DNA from: Hyphomicrobiales bacterium
GTDB taxonomy: Bacteria > Pseudomonadota > Alphaproteobacteria > Rhizobiales > Rhizobiaceae
Direction of reading: 5' to 3'
NCBI GenBank assembly: GCA_900473185.1
Contig: UCKU01000027.1
Location: 62,001 to 126,000, forward strand
Length of the DNA: 64,000 bases
This document shows positions 1 to 9,135 of this stretch, piece by piece. How positions within the stretch are numbered: the stretch's first letter is position 1; each line of letters opens with the position of its first letter. Both the position numbers and the translations under genes were made by a program. The notes beneath the pieces are model-generated. The model saw only the letters and a program-made list of their open reading frames with translations. It had not been told where the DNA came from and did not search any database.

Positions 1-2471
1 TCGTGCGGAACGGGTTCCAGCGGCGGAATATCCAGATTGGCGAGAATCTGCTGCAGGCGCTGGCCGTTGGCGGTCGTGTCGCTGCCGCCTTCGAGAGAGT
101 CGAACTGGTCGCGCGTGTCGAAAAGCACCGTTCCGCCATTGCGCATATAGGCGTCGATACGGCTGATGGCGGCGTTGGACGGCATCGGCGCGGTTGCCGA
201 AATCGGCCAGTAGATGATCGGGTAGAAGGATAGCTCGTCTTTATTCAGGTCAATGCCGACGGGCGGGGACGGCTCCAGCGTCGTGCGGTAGGTCAGGAAT
301 CTCGTAAGGCCATTGAGCCCCTCTTCAGAAATATTGTCCACATCCTGCTCGCCGGTCACGACATAGGCGAGATGGGTATTGTCGAGCCGCTGCATGATGA
401 TGTCGTCGCCCGGCTGGGTGTCATTGGCATGCGAGATGTCCGGCTGCAACATCAGGCCGGCCGCAAGTGCAATGGCGATCGTCGCCGCAGCCCGAGCGCG
501 CGGGCGCATGCGGGAGAAGGCGCCGTTCATGAAGAGAACGATCAGGCTGTCGGCCAGAAGCAGCAGAAAGGCGATGAAGAAGAGCAGGGGCTTGGCCGAC
601 CAGCTTTCGCCGCCGACAAGGCCGGCGCGCACGACATTGACGCCGCTCAGGTCGAGCGGTTTCAGCTCGGCATTGTCGGGCAGAACGTTCAGCGCCGTGA
701 AGCCATCTTCGGAGCCATAGAGGCCGGGTGGATTGTCGAAATTGGCAACGGGTGCTGCCTTGGCATTCGGGATCAAAGGACGGGCATTGCCGGTTTCGGT
801 GACCAGGATGCCCTTGGCGGTCAGCATGCGGAAGGGCGGTAGGGTTTCGGCAACGCGCGCGCTGCCTGATGATTCCGAGGTCACCCCGCCGGAGCGCGAG
901 ATCTGTATGAGGTGGCGCAGCATTTCGACGAAGGTGCCAGAAATCGGCAGGTTCGACCAGGTCGCTTCGGCACTCACATGGAAGAGCACGATCTGGCCGG
1001 CATTCATCCTGTTCATGGTTACGAGCGGCGTACCATCGGCAAGGCTTGCCCATGTGCGCTCGGCAAGATCGGGTGTCGGCTCTGCCAGCACCTGGCGGTT
1101 GACCGTCACGTCGGTCGGACGCGGTATGCCGGCAAACGGGCTGAATACAGGGAATTCGGCGAGCGCCTGCGGTTCGCTCCAAGACAGGCTGCCGCCAAGC
1201 GCACGTTCACCCTGGCGCAGGGTGACCGGGATCAGCGGATCTTCGGCAGGTGCCGCGGCAAGGCGCGGGCCGGCAAAGCGCAGCAGCATGCCGCCATTCG
1301 ATATCCAGCGCTGCAAGGGCGCGTAGGTATCCTCAGGAAGGCGGCCGATATCGGCCATGATGATGATCGAGGGATTATTGGCGAGCAGTTTTGGGATCGC
1401 GACCGAAAGATTGGCATCGGTCGGCCGCACGAGGTCCGCGTAGGGTTCGAGCGCCCGCTGGATGTAGTAGAGCGGGGAGAGCAACGGCTGGAATTCATCG
1501 CCGCTTTCGCCCGAGAGGAGCACGACCCTGCGGCGCTTGAAGGCATCGTCGAGCAGGTGCACCGCGCCTGCGGTGGCGCCGGTATTGATGCTGACGCGGG
1601 CAAAATCGTTGCGCATCTCGAAGGGGGCGGGAATGCCGGCATTGACGGCCGTCTGGCCGGGGGCGAAGTCGGCCCTGCCAGTGGCGATCACGCGGCCCTG
1701 CGCGTCCTGTGCGTTGAGCGGGACAGAGGCCGAGCCACCCGGGTTGAGGCGGGTCACCTTGACCGTCATCGCATGGGCCGTATTGGTGGCGCCCGAGATT
1801 GCTACTGTCTGGGCCGCATCGCCTTCGATCACGCGCAGTTCGGCAGGCTGAAGGTCTGAGAGTTGACGTACGGTAGCATCGTTGTCGCTGCTTGCCGCAC
1901 CATCAGTGAGGAAGGCAAGCGTGCCGGGATGCGTGCCGTTCAGGGCGGCGCGGAGCGCTTCGAAAGCCCGCTGGCGATCCGGCACGAGCGGCTTCGGCTC
2001 GGCGGCGCGCAGCTTTTCGCGGGCGGCGGCGGCAGTGCCGGGCGTCGCGTTATTGGTCGGGTCGGCGGTGAAGGCGATGGAGACGACAGCACCGGCAGAC
2101 TCAGCATCGTCGATCAGCGCGCCGGCCGTCTGGACGCGGCGCTCCCAATCGGGTGCCGAAGCCCAGCTATTGTCGACGAAAAGGACGAGCGGACCACCTG
2201 ATGCAAGCGTGCTGGTGCGCGGATTGAAGACCGGGTCGGCGATCGCGAAGATGATGGCGGCTGCCAGAAGCATGCGCAGCAGCGTCAGCCACCAAGGGCT
2301 TTGCGCCGGCGTTTCCTCGCGCTTCAGCACAGTCGCGAGGATTTTCAGCGGCGGAAAGACTTCCGCCTGCGGGCGCGGTGGGGTGAGCCGCAGCAGCCAC
2401 CAGATGACGGGAAGGGCAATCAGCGCGCCGAGGATAGCGGGATAGGCGAAGGCGAAGGGAAGCGCGCTCAA
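1..2471 (-). CDS. DUF4159 / BatA-like membrane protein (3' end outside window)
   Basis: About 823 codons are visible and the frame runs off the left edge. The N-terminus has the BatA pattern of two hydrophobic segments (near residues 8-25 and 60-80) followed by a von Willebrand-like stretch beginning LVLFVDNSWAS, where the full DxSxS metal motif is not intact. Further hydrophobic segments lie near residues 620-640 and 650-665. The last visible part, after about residue 680, is the DUF4159 domain with FYPIIYWPI and MRNGGTVLFDTRD. I start it at the TTG at 2471 because its first bases overlap the stop of the DUF58 gene (TTGA), a usual sign of translational coupling; no ATG is better placed. It is third after moxR and DUF58 and probably forms a membrane complex with them. 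The exact function is unknown. Confidence 0.85.
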   Translation of the reverse strand, partial: MSALPFAFAYPAILGALIALPVIWWLLRLTPPRPQAEVFPPLKILATVLKREETPAQSPWWLTLLRMLLAAAIIFAIADPVFNPRTSTLASGGPLVLFVDNSWASAPDWERRVQTAGALIDDAESAGAVVSIAFTADPTNNATPGTAAAAREKLRAAEPKPLVPDRQRAFEALRAALNGTHPGTLAFLTDGAASSDNDATVRQLSDLQPAELRVIEGDAAQTVAISGATNTAHAMTVKVTRLNPGGSASVPLNAQDAQGRVIATGRADFAPGQTAVNAGIPAPFEMRNDFARVSINTGATAGAVHLLDDAFKRRRVVLLSGESGDEFQPLLSPLYYIQRALEPYADLVRPTDANLSVAIPKLLANNPSIIIMADIGRLPEDTYAPLQRWISNGGMLLRFAGPRLAAAPAEDPLIPVTLRQGERALGGSLSWSEPQALAEFPVFSPFAGIPRPTDVTVNRQVLAEPTPDLAERTWASLADGTPLVTMNRMNAGQIVLFHVSAEATWSNLPISGTFVEMLRHLIQISRSGGVTSESSGSARVAETLPPFRMLTAKGILVTETGNARPLIPNAKAAPVANFDNPPGLYGSEDGFTALNVLPDNAELKPLDLSGVNVVRAGLVGGESWSAKPLLFFIAFLLLLADSLIVLFMNGAFSRMRPRARAAATIAIALAAGLMLQPDISHANDTQPGDDIIMQRLDNTHLAYVVTGEQDVDNISEEGLNGLTRFLTYRTTLEPSPPVGIDLNKDELSFYPIIYWPISATAPMPSNAAISRIDAYMRNGGTVLFDTRDQFDSLEGGSDTTANGQRLQQILANLDIPPLEPVPH

Positions 2472-3388
2472 AACTGTCCTCCATGCGTTGCCTTTGCCGG
2501 CATGCCGGAAAGATACATATGGACGGCGACCAGCGCTTCGGACGCCAGGTGATCGGTGCGGTGGCTGACGAAGGTCCAGCCGAGATGGCGCAGCGACTGG
2601 CCGAGATTTTCGCGTCGGGCGAGATAGGCGTTGCGATAGGCTTCCCGCAGGCTCTCCGCTCGCCCGGAGGTCAGCCTTTCGCCGGTTTCCGGATCCGTGA
2701 ATTCGGTGCGGCCGTTATAGGGGAAGATTTCCTCGGCCGGATCGGCGATCTCGACCACATGGCCACGCAGGCCGCGGCGGGCAAGCGGGCCGAGACGCGC
2801 CATGATGGAAGGTGCGTCATCGAGGAAATCGCCAATGAGGATGAGGTCGCTCCAACCCCGCACCATCGCGGTTTCAGGCAGGCCGCCAGTCAGCGGCGCG
2901 TGCATCAGGGCGGCTGCCAGCCTTTCGGCTGCATTGCGGGCTGAGACTGGTTCCATCACGCCGGGGCAGCCGATGCGCTCGCCGGAGCGGGCGAGGATTT
3001 CGGCGAGCGCCAGCATGATGACGAGCGCCCGGCTTTCCTTCGACACGCTGCCATAGCTCGACTTGAACATCATCGAGGGCGACATGTCGGCCCAGAGCCA
3101 GATCGTGTGGGCGGCCTCCCATTCGCGGTCGCGCACATAGGTATGGTCGTCGCGGGCGGAGCGGCGCCAATCAATGCGCGACAGGCTTTCACCTTCGCTA
3201 TAGGGGCGGAACTGCCAGAAATTCTCGCCGATACCGCGTTTACGGCGGCCATGCCAGCCGGCAATCACGGTGTTGGCGATGCGCTTGGCTTCGACCAGGC
3301 AATCCGGCACGAGGGCTGCCCGCTGCCTTGCGCGGGAAAGGGCATCATTGCCTGACGTCGGGTTGACGATCTGTCCGATGGATGCCAC
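2468..3388 (-). CDS. DUF58 domain-containing protein
   Basis: A protein of about 305 residues if translation begins at the GTG at 3388, which follows an AAGGAAG-like ribosome site and starts 13 bases after the moxR stop. An open frame extends to 3463 but would overlap moxR. The DUF58 signature is clear: RPYSEGESLSRIDWRRSAR, then YVRDREWE, and WADMSPSM, which resembles the first metal-binding motif of von Willebrand A domains. Proteins of this family regularly sit beside a MoxR AAA+ ATPase and a BatA-like membrane protein, as here, and are thought to help the ATPase act on envelope or metalloprotein targets. The substrate is not known. The stop overlaps the start of the DUF4159 gene. Confidence 0.85.
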   Translation of the reverse strand: MASIGQIVNPTSGNDALSRARQRAALVPDCLVEAKRIANTVIAGWHGRRKRGIGENFWQFRPYSEGESLSRIDWRRSARDDHTYVRDREWEAAHTIWLWADMSPSMMFKSSYGSVSKESRALVIMLALAEILARSGERIGCPGVMEPVSARNAAERLAAALMHAPLTGGLPETAMVRGWSDLILIGDFLDDAPSIMARLGPLARRGLRGHVVEIADPAEEIFPYNGRTEFTDPETGERLTSGRAESLREAYRNAYLARRENLGQSLRHLGWTFVSHRTDHLASEALVAVHMYLSGMPAKATHGGQF

Positions 3389-3401
3389 GCGCTGCGCTTC
3401 C

Positions 3402-4424
3402 TTATCCCTTTGCCTGCTTGACCAGTCCGGCGATGACGTCGCGCACCGACATTCCCTCGGCACGGGCGGCGAAGGTCAGTGCCATGCGGTGCTCGAGAAC
3501 GGGCTCGGCCAGAGCGTAGATATCGTCGAGCGAGGGTGCCAGACGGCCTTCGTAGAGCGCGCGGGCGCGGGCGCAGAGCATCATCGCCTGGCCGGCGCGC
3601 GGGCCGGGCCCCCAGGCGACATGTTTGTCGGTGGAGGCATTGCCCTGGCCCGGACGGGCGGAGCGTACGAGCGAGAGGATGGCGTCGACGACGGTATCGC
3701 TGACCGGCATCTGGCGTACGAGCGTCTGGATTTCGGACAGACGTGCCGCATTGATGACCGGTTCGGGTTTGGCTTCGGTGAGACCCGTCGTTTCCAGAAG
3801 GATCTGGCGCTCGGCGGCAAGTTCGGGATAGTGAACATCGACCTGCAGAAGGAAGCGGTCGAGCTGGGCTTCGGGAAGCGGATAGGTGCCTTCCTGCTCC
3901 AGCGGATTCTGCGTTGCGAGGACGTGGAAGGGCGAGGGCAGGTCATAACGCTGGCCGGCAATGGTGATATGATATTCCTGCATCGCCTGCAGAAGTGCCG
4001 ACTGGGTGCGCGGCGATGCGCGGTTGATTTCGTCGGCCATCAGAAGCTGGGCGAAAACCGGCCCCTTGACGAAACGGAAGGAGCGGCGGCCGCTCTCGTC
4101 CTGGTCCATTACTTCGGAACCGAGGATATCCGAAGGCATCAGGTCGGGCGTGAACTGGATGCGGTTTGCGGCAAGGCCGAGGACTTCGCCGAGCGTTGTC
4201 ACGAGTCTCGTCTTGGCAAGGCCGGGAACACCGACGAGGAGGGCATGACCACCGGAGAGGACGGCGAGAAGCGTGTTTTCAACCACGCTTTCCTGACCGA
4301 AGATGACCTTGGAAACTTCCGTGCGGATGGCGGCGATATCGGATAGCGCTCTTTCTGCGGCGGCGACAATCGCCTGTTCATCGAGGCTGGCTTCGGTCTT
4401 GATCATACCCACGGGCATCTCCAA
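3402..4424 (-). CDS. MoxR family AAA+ ATPase
   Basis: A 340-residue AAA+ ATPase of the usual MoxR length. Walker A is GVPGLAKT (residues 65-72), Walker B is LLMADEINRA, and ATQNPLEQEGTYPLPEAQLD contains the sensor and arginine-finger region typical of MoxR. The C-terminal lid follows. MoxR ATPases are chaperone-like and work with von Willebrand-domain partners, which fits the DUF58 and DUF4159 genes directly downstream. Methionines at residues 3 and 7 are alternative starts. It is transcribed divergently from the DUF1285 gene across about 150 bases, so the promoter of this operon should lie between 4425 and 4572. Confidence 0.92.
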   Translation of the reverse strand: MEMPVGMIKTEASLDEQAIVAAAERALSDIAAIRTEVSKVIFGQESVVENTLLAVLSGGHALLVGVPGLAKTRLVTTLGEVLGLAANRIQFTPDLMPSDILGSEVMDQDESGRRSFRFVKGPVFAQLLMADEINRASPRTQSALLQAMQEYHITIAGQRYDLPSPFHVLATQNPLEQEGTYPLPEAQLDRFLLQVDVHYPELAAERQILLETTGLTEAKPEPVINAARLSEIQTLVRQMPVSDTVVDAILSLVRSARPGQGNASTDKHVAWGPGPRAGQAMMLCARARALYEGRLAPSLDDIYALAEPVLEHRMALTFAARAEGMSVRDVIAGLVKQAKG

Positions 4425-4572
4425 CGGCTGAAATCATTCGGCTGCGAATCGTCTGACTTTAATAGGCGTGCCTCATACCCGATACAGTTATGAAGATGTT
4501 GCGGGCTGACAAGTTTGTTTCAAATGACTATCTCGTGACTTTATTTTGTTAAAAGCAAACCGGGACAGAAGA

Positions 4573-5196
4573 ATGGCAGCCGAGGAAATGAGGCATACGG
4601 CAGATGCAGCGGGGCTTGCCGCGCTGATTTCGCGCGCTTCCGAGGCAAAATCCGGCAAAAAGCGCGGCTTGCCGCCTGTTGAGAAATGGAATCCGCCCTT
4701 TTGTGGTGATATCGACATGGAAATTCGGGCGGATGGCACATGGTTCTACATGGGCACGCCGATCGGCCGGCTGCCGCTGGTCCAGCTCTTTTCGACCGTT
4801 TTGAGGAAGGACGAAGACGGGAAAACCTATCTCGTAACTCCTGTGGAAAAGGTTGGCATCAGGGTCATTGACGCACCCTTTATTGCCGTCGAGATGAATG
4901 CGAGCGAGCGGGATGGCCAGCAAGTCCTGACCTTCCGCACCAATGTCGGCGATGTCATCGAGGCCGGCAAGGATCACCCCCTGCGCTTTCCGGAGCTTGG
5001 CAAAGACAGCGAACTGAAGCCCCATCTGCATGTGCGGGGCCGGCTTGAAGCACTCGTGTCCCGCGCCGTGATGTATGAACTGGTCGAACTCGGCGAGGTA
5101 ATCGACGTGGACGGCAGGGAGATGTTCGTCGTCTGCTCCGGCGGCGAGACCTTTCCGATCATGCTGGCCGATGAACTGGAAGCAGCCTCCCGATGA
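4573..5196 (+). CDS. DUF1285 domain-containing protein
   Basis: A 207-residue soluble protein. FCGDIDMEIRADGTWFYMGTPIGR followed by LVTPVEKVGIRV and DAPFIAVEM is the characteristic DUF1285 pattern, found across alphaproteobacteria and in Pseudomonas; the biochemical role is unknown. A TTG at 4546 would add nine residues but has no better ribosome site, so I use the ATG at 4573; the ATG at 4588 is another option. The stop overlaps the next start (ATGA), so the gene is translationally coupled to the Nudix hydrolase and then cca. This three-gene order suggests a link to nucleotide or tRNA metabolism, but that is inference. Confidence 0.82.
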   Translation: MAAEEMRHTADAAGLAALISRASEAKSGKKRGLPPVEKWNPPFCGDIDMEIRADGTWFYMGTPIGRLPLVQLFSTVLRKDEDGKTYLVTPVEKVGIRVIDAPFIAVEMNASERDGQQVLTFRTNVGDVIEAGKDHPLRFPELGKDSELKPHLHVRGRLEALVSRAVMYELVELGEVIDVDGREMFVVCSGGETFPIMLADELEAASR

Positions 5197-5843
5197 GTGA
5201 AGCGATCAGCAAGTCCTATCCTCCGTTTTCGACTGCCGAGTTCCGTCGCCGGGCGCTCAACCAGATCGGTGCACCCATCGATCACGCCTGGCGCGACCAT
5301 GGCGACCATGTGCTCAATCCCGATATCGTTGCGCTGGCCGAGACCTTGAAGCTCCGTGATGCGGCCGTGCTGGTGCCCGTCGTCGATGACGGCGATGAAG
5401 CGAAGGTGATCTTCACCAAGCGGACGTCGACACTGCGCAAACATTCGGGCCAGATCGCCTTTCCCGGTGGTTCGATCGATCCCGAGGATGTCTCGCCCGA
5501 GATGGCGGCGATCCGCGAAACCGAGGAAGAGATCGGCCTTGGCGGCGGCTTTGTCGAAACAGTCGGCCGGCTGCCGAATTATCTGTCATCCACAGGGTTC
5601 CGCATCACGCCCGTTCTCGGCGTGGTGCAACGTGGTTTTTCGCTGCAGCTCAATCCGATCGAAGTGGATGACGTTTTCGAGGTGCCGCTTTCCTTCCTGA
5701 TGAATCCTGCCAATCACAACAGGGACAAGCGCGTGGTTGATGGTATCGACCGGCATTTCTACCGCATGCCCTATGAAACGCGGATGATCTGGGGCATCAC
5801 CGCCGGCATTGTCCGCACGCTCTATGAAAGGCTCTATGCATGA
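5193..5843 (+). CDS. NUDIX hydrolase, CoA pyrophosphatase (NudL/YeaB-like)
   Basis: A 216-residue Nudix enzyme. It has the UPF0035 signature of CoA pyrophosphatases (TKRTSTLRKHSGQIAFPGG, residues 75-93) directly before a Nudix box ending RETEEEIGL (108-116), whose acidic residues bind the catalytic divalent metal. This subfamily splits coenzyme A and its derivatives into 3',5'-ADP and 4'-phosphopantetheine. The spacing from GG to RE is one residue longer than in the general Nudix box, which matches NudL relatives. Both ends overlap neighbours by four bases (ATGA), placing it firmly in the DUF1285-nudL-cca operon. Substrate assignment rests on the signature only. Confidence 0.88.
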   Translation: MSEAISKSYPPFSTAEFRRRALNQIGAPIDHAWRDHGDHVLNPDIVALAETLKLRDAAVLVPVVDDGDEAKVIFTKRTSTLRKHSGQIAFPGGSIDPEDVSPEMAAIRETEEEIGLGGGFVETVGRLPNYLSSTGFRITPVLGVVQRGFSLQLNPIEVDDVFEVPLSFLMNPANHNRDKRVVDGIDRHFYRMPYETRMIWGITAGIVRTLYERLYA

Positions 5844-7096
5844 CCTCAGTGGCCGACCAGGCATGGTTTCGGGATCCGGCGCTCGGTCGCGTCTTTGCGC
5901 TGCTCAACGCCGATGGCGGGGAAGGGCGTGCCGTCGGCGGCGCGGTGCGCAACAGCCTGATGGGGCTTGCGGTCGCCGATATCGATATCGCCACCACGCT
6001 GCTGCCCGAAGCAGTCATGGAGCGGGCCGCTGTGGCCGGCATCAAGGCGGTGCCGACCGGCATTGCCCACGGAACGGTGACGCTCGTCATCGATGGCCGC
6101 CCCTTCGAAGTGACGACGTTGCGTACCGATGTGGAAACGGATGGCCGTCGCGCCAAGGTGGCCTTCAGCGCGGACTGGCAATCGGATGCAGAACGGCGCG
6201 ACCTCACCATCAATGCGCTTTACGCAAATGCTGCGGGCGAGGTGATCGATCTCGTCGGCGGGCTCGTCGATATCGAGAAGCGCAATATCCGCTTCATCGG
6301 CAATGCAGCGACGCGGATCGCCGAGGACTATCTGCGCATCCTGCGCTTCTTCCGTTTCTTCGCCTGGTACGGTTCCGGACGGCCCGATGCAGAGGGGCTG
6401 AGGGCGTCATCCGCGGCGCGTTCGAAGCTGAAAACGTTGTCGGCCGAACGGGTCTGGTCGGAGCTCAGAAAGCTCCTGTCGGCGGAAGATCCAGGCCGCG
6501 CGCTTCTCTGGATGCGGCAGGTTGCAGTTCTCTCGGAAATCCTGCCGGAAACGGAAAAATGGGGTATCGATGCCATTCCGGCGCTCGTTTCGACCGAGAA
6601 GGCGCTCGGCTGGACGCCTGATCCCTTGCTTCGGCTTGCCTCGATCATTCCGCCCGATCCGGCGCGGCTAGAGGAATTGGCTGCGCGGCTGAAATTTTCG
6701 AATGCGGAAGCCGCCTATTTCAGGGCTTGGGCAAAAGCCGCCCCGGTCAATGACGAGATTTCCGCTGCCGCCTTCGAGAAGCTGCTCTACAGAAACGGTG
6801 CAGACGGCATCATCGTGCGGCTGAAACTGGCGCTTGGCGTTGCTCGGGGCAAGGCAGAGAATGGTAGTTTTGATGAGATGAGCCGTTCGGCGCGGCTTTC
6901 GAAGCTTCTGGATCATGCACGCATCTGGAAGAAACCGCAGTTTCCGCTGAATGGCGCAGATGTGATGGCCACGGGTATACAGGCCGGCCCGAAGGTCGGT
7001 GAAATCCTGTCGACCTTGGAAAACCAGTGGGTGGAAGAGAATTTTATCTCCGACCGGGCGGCATTGCTCGCCCGGCTCTCGGAGATTGCAGGTTGA
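5840..7096 (+). CDS. cca: CCA tRNA nucleotidyltransferase
   Basis: A 418-residue class II nucleotidyltransferase that adds or repairs the 3' CCA end of tRNAs. Motif A is GGAVRNSLMG followed by DIDIATT, whose two aspartates hold the catalytic metals. Motif B is RRDLTINAL and motif D is EDYLRILRFFRFFAWYG. The C-terminal half is the alpha-helical body and tail that bind the tRNA. In some bacteria CCA and A-adding activities are split between two proteins; with a single copy visible here, full CCA addition is the simplest reading. It is the last gene of the operon, joined to nudL by an ATGA overlap, and ends 2 bases before a convergent small gene. Confidence 0.93.
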   Translation: MTSVADQAWFRDPALGRVFALLNADGGEGRAVGGAVRNSLMGLAVADIDIATTLLPEAVMERAAVAGIKAVPTGIAHGTVTLVIDGRPFEVTTLRTDVETDGRRAKVAFSADWQSDAERRDLTINALYANAAGEVIDLVGGLVDIEKRNIRFIGNAATRIAEDYLRILRFFRFFAWYGSGRPDAEGLRASSAARSKLKTLSAERVWSELRKLLSAEDPGRALLWMRQVAVLSEILPETEKWGIDAIPALVSTEKALGWTPDPLLRLASIIPPDPARLEELAARLKFSNAEAAYFRAWAKAAPVNDEISAAAFEKLLYRNGADGIIVRLKLALGVARGKAENGSFDEMSRSARLSKLLDHARIWKKPQFPLNGADVMATGIQAGPKVGEILSTLENQWVEENFISDRAALLARLSEIAG

Positions 7097-7098
7097 GA

Positions 7099-7284
7099 TC
7101 AGGCCGCGTTCGCTTCGTCGCGGATGCGGGCCTTGATATTGTCCACCATGTTTTCGCGAATGGTCGTTTCGCCGTGGGCGGTTCTCATATGTTCGACGGC
7201 GCGGCGAACGACTTCAGCGTCATTGTCGGCCCTTGTGTGCCAATCGCATCCGGGAACGAGTGTACCGCATTCGAAAAGTCGCAT
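7099..7284 (-). CDS. DUF1059 domain-containing small protein
   Basis: A 61-residue protein starting at the ATG at 7284, which is preceded by a clear AGGAG ribosome site. FECGTLVPGCDWHTRADNDAEVV followed by AEHMRTAHG is the DUF1059 pattern: two cysteines seven residues apart (C6, C13) and histidines at 16, 32 and 37 that could form a small metal site. The function of the family is unknown. It lies 2 bases from the end of cca on the opposite strand and 124 bases downstream of another small minus-strand gene; whether these two share a transcript cannot be told. Confidence 0.8.
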   Translation of the reverse strand: MRLFECGTLVPGCDWHTRADNDAEVVRRAVEHMRTAHGETTIRENMVDNIKARIRDEANAA

Positions 7285-7408
7285 GGTCTTCTCCTGTCTC
7301 TGAAATGCAAAACCATCGCGCTTTCGCGCGCTTGAGGAATGTGCGGCAACGGAGAAGGTTCCGGGGAGAAAGCTTCGGCCGACTTGGACGTCGGCCGAAA
7401 GGCTCTGT

Positions 7409-7684
7409 TTATTGATGGGGCATTGCCCACGCCATGTAAGTGTCCGAAAGGTGTGCAGGCTTGTTGCTGTTGGCAGCACCTGTTGCCTGCTGTTGAAGTT
7501 CTTCCGGAGTCTTGCCGCCTGCGAGCTGCAATTTCACCTGCTCGACAAAGCAGGAGAGCGGCAGGTCGGAGCCGCTTTTCGCTCTCAAGTCTTCGGCGAT
7601 GCGCGTTAGAAACTCGGGCGCTTCGATTGCGCGGGACGTTTCCTGGATATCTGCAGAAGCAGGCGAGCTGCTTTGTACCGTCAT
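7409..7684 (-). CDS. Hypothetical protein, 91 residues
   Basis: I start this at the ATG at 7684 because GGAGGAGG lies just upstream; an earlier GTG or ATG in frame (to 7732) lacks a ribosome site. The product is a small soluble protein with a predicted helical centre (APEFLTRIAEDLRAKSG) and a single cysteine. It has no signal peptide or membrane segment and I recognise no domain. The strong ribosome site and GC-rich third positions support a real gene. Nothing in its surroundings (DUF1059 downstream, hemF upstream, all minus strand) fixes a function. Confidence 0.65.
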   Translation of the reverse strand: MTVQSSSPASADIQETSRAIEAPEFLTRIAEDLRAKSGSDLPLSCFVEQVKLQLAGGKTPEELQQQATGAANSNKPAHLSDTYMAWAMPHQ

Positions 7685-7826
7685 GACAATCCTCCTCCGA
7701 TTGTAACGCACAGAGACTAATTTAGGACGCACTCAGTTCTGATGAAGGCCGTTCAACGCGATTTTACCGGAATAGTATTTCAAATTTATCAGCACGCCGG
7801 TCTTTGCCCGCATGCTTGGCGCCGGC

Positions 7827-8738
7827 CTATGGCCAGCGCACGACGGGCGGCAGGGAAGAAAGAATGGATTCGACATTGCCGCCGGTTTTCAGGCCGAAGA
7901 TCGTCCCTCGGTCGTAGAGCAGATTAAACTCGACATAGCGGCCACGGCGAATCAATTGTTCGTCACGGTCGGCCTCCGTCCAGTCCTTGTTGAAGTTTGA
8001 GCGGACGATCTTCGGGTAAACCATAGCGAAGGCTCTGCCGACGTCCCGCGTGAAGGCGAAATCGGCATTCCAGCCGCCGGCTTCCTCGGCGGAATGCAGC
8101 CAGTCGTAGAAGATGCCGCCGACGCCTCGCGCCTCGTTGCGGTGCTTGAGGAAGAAATAGTCGTCGCACCATTTCTTGTAGGCATCGTAATCGGCGACCG
8201 CATGGTTGCGGCAGGTGATTTCCATGGCCTTGTGGAAGAGCTGCGTGTCTTCATCCTCCTGCGTGCGGCGGCGAGCGAGCACCGGGGTCAGGTCGGCGCC
8301 GCCGCCGAACCAGCGGCTGGTGGTGACGACCATGCGGGTGTTCATGTGAACGGCCGGCACGTTGGGATTGACCGGATGGGCGATCAGCGAAATGCCCGAC
8401 GCCCAGAAGCGCGGGTCTTCGGCGGCGCCCGGTATCTGTGCCCGGAAGTCGGGCGCGAATTCGCCAAAGACGGTGGATGTATGAACGCCGACCTTTTCGA
8501 AGACGCGGCCTTCCATCATCGACATGCGGCCACCGCCGCCGGCACCGTTTTCGCGCGACCAATCCTTGGCGACAAAGCGGCCGGGCTCCTGATCGGAGAG
8601 GGGACCTTCGAGTTCATCCTCCAGCGCTTCGAAGGAAGCGCAGATCGTGTCCCGCAGCCCCTCGAACCATGTACGGGCGGCAGTCTTTTTGTCCTCGATG
8701 TCTTCGGGCAGGCCGATCGGCAGTTCCGGTCTTTCCAT
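7827..8738 (-). CDS. hemF: Oxygen-dependent coproporphyrinogen III oxidase
   Basis: A 303-residue HemF, the usual length, catalysing the aerobic oxidative decarboxylation of coproporphyrinogen III to protoporphyrinogen IX in haem synthesis. The family signature is present: VHMNTRMVVT, WFGGGADLTPVL, and later KKWCDDYFFLKHRNEARGVGG and GRYVEFNLLYDRGT. I start at MERPELP (ATG at 8738); an upstream extension to 8816 looks unlike the family. It stands alone on the minus strand. The oxygen-dependent enzyme fits an aerobic, respiring organism that also carries cytochrome bc1 in this window. Confidence 0.95.
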   Translation of the reverse strand: MERPELPIGLPEDIEDKKTAARTWFEGLRDTICASFEALEDELEGPLSDQEPGRFVAKDWSRENGAGGGGRMSMMEGRVFEKVGVHTSTVFGEFAPDFRAQIPGAAEDPRFWASGISLIAHPVNPNVPAVHMNTRMVVTTSRWFGGGADLTPVLARRRTQEDEDTQLFHKAMEITCRNHAVADYDAYKKWCDDYFFLKHRNEARGVGGIFYDWLHSAEEAGGWNADFAFTRDVGRAFAMVYPKIVRSNFNKDWTEADRDEQLIRRGRYVEFNLLYDRGTIFGLKTGGNVESILSSLPPVVRWP

Positions 8739-8872
8739 GCGATTCGCTCTTTGTTGATTACAATCCCGGTTTAGCAGGTGCAGCAGAAGCCTGCCAGCAG
8801 TGGAAAGCGCCTGCAAGATTCGACTCGCAAAGGGCGGATTTCGATACTACTTTTCATTCAGAGGTAGGTTTT

Positions 8873-9133
8873 ATGGCGAAAATTCCGGGGCCTCCGCCCT
8901 TCGAAGGTTTGAAGCGCAGAATAGCAAGGCATCGGGCAGAGGCGTCCGCCCGTGAGCGAGATCATTTCGTCCGTGAGACATATCGGATGGGATTGATTGA
9001 AGCCCGCGCCAAGGCGCGCGAATGGTTCGACGAATACCCAAAGGCTGCCTACTGGACCGAGGTGGAAAGCTGGCGCCAGCTGGAAGGCGACGAGATCGAA
9101 TTCACCATGCGCCGCCTGCCATCCGCCGATTGA
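8873..9133 (+). CDS. Hypothetical protein, 86 residues, highly charged
   Basis: An 86-residue, strongly charged protein (KRRIARHRAEASARERDHF and later EARAKAREWFDEYPK), probably helical and cytosolic, with no membrane segment. The ATG at 8873 is preceded by GAGGTAGG. I do not recognise a named domain. It is divergent from hemF and its stop is only 2 bases from the stop of the convergent Na/Pi cotransporter gene. Codon use resembles the neighbours. Confidence 0.65.
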   Translation: MAKIPGPPPFEGLKRRIARHRAEASARERDHFVRETYRMGLIEARAKAREWFDEYPKAAYWTEVESWRQLEGDEIEFTMRRLPSAD

Positions 9134-9135
9134 AC

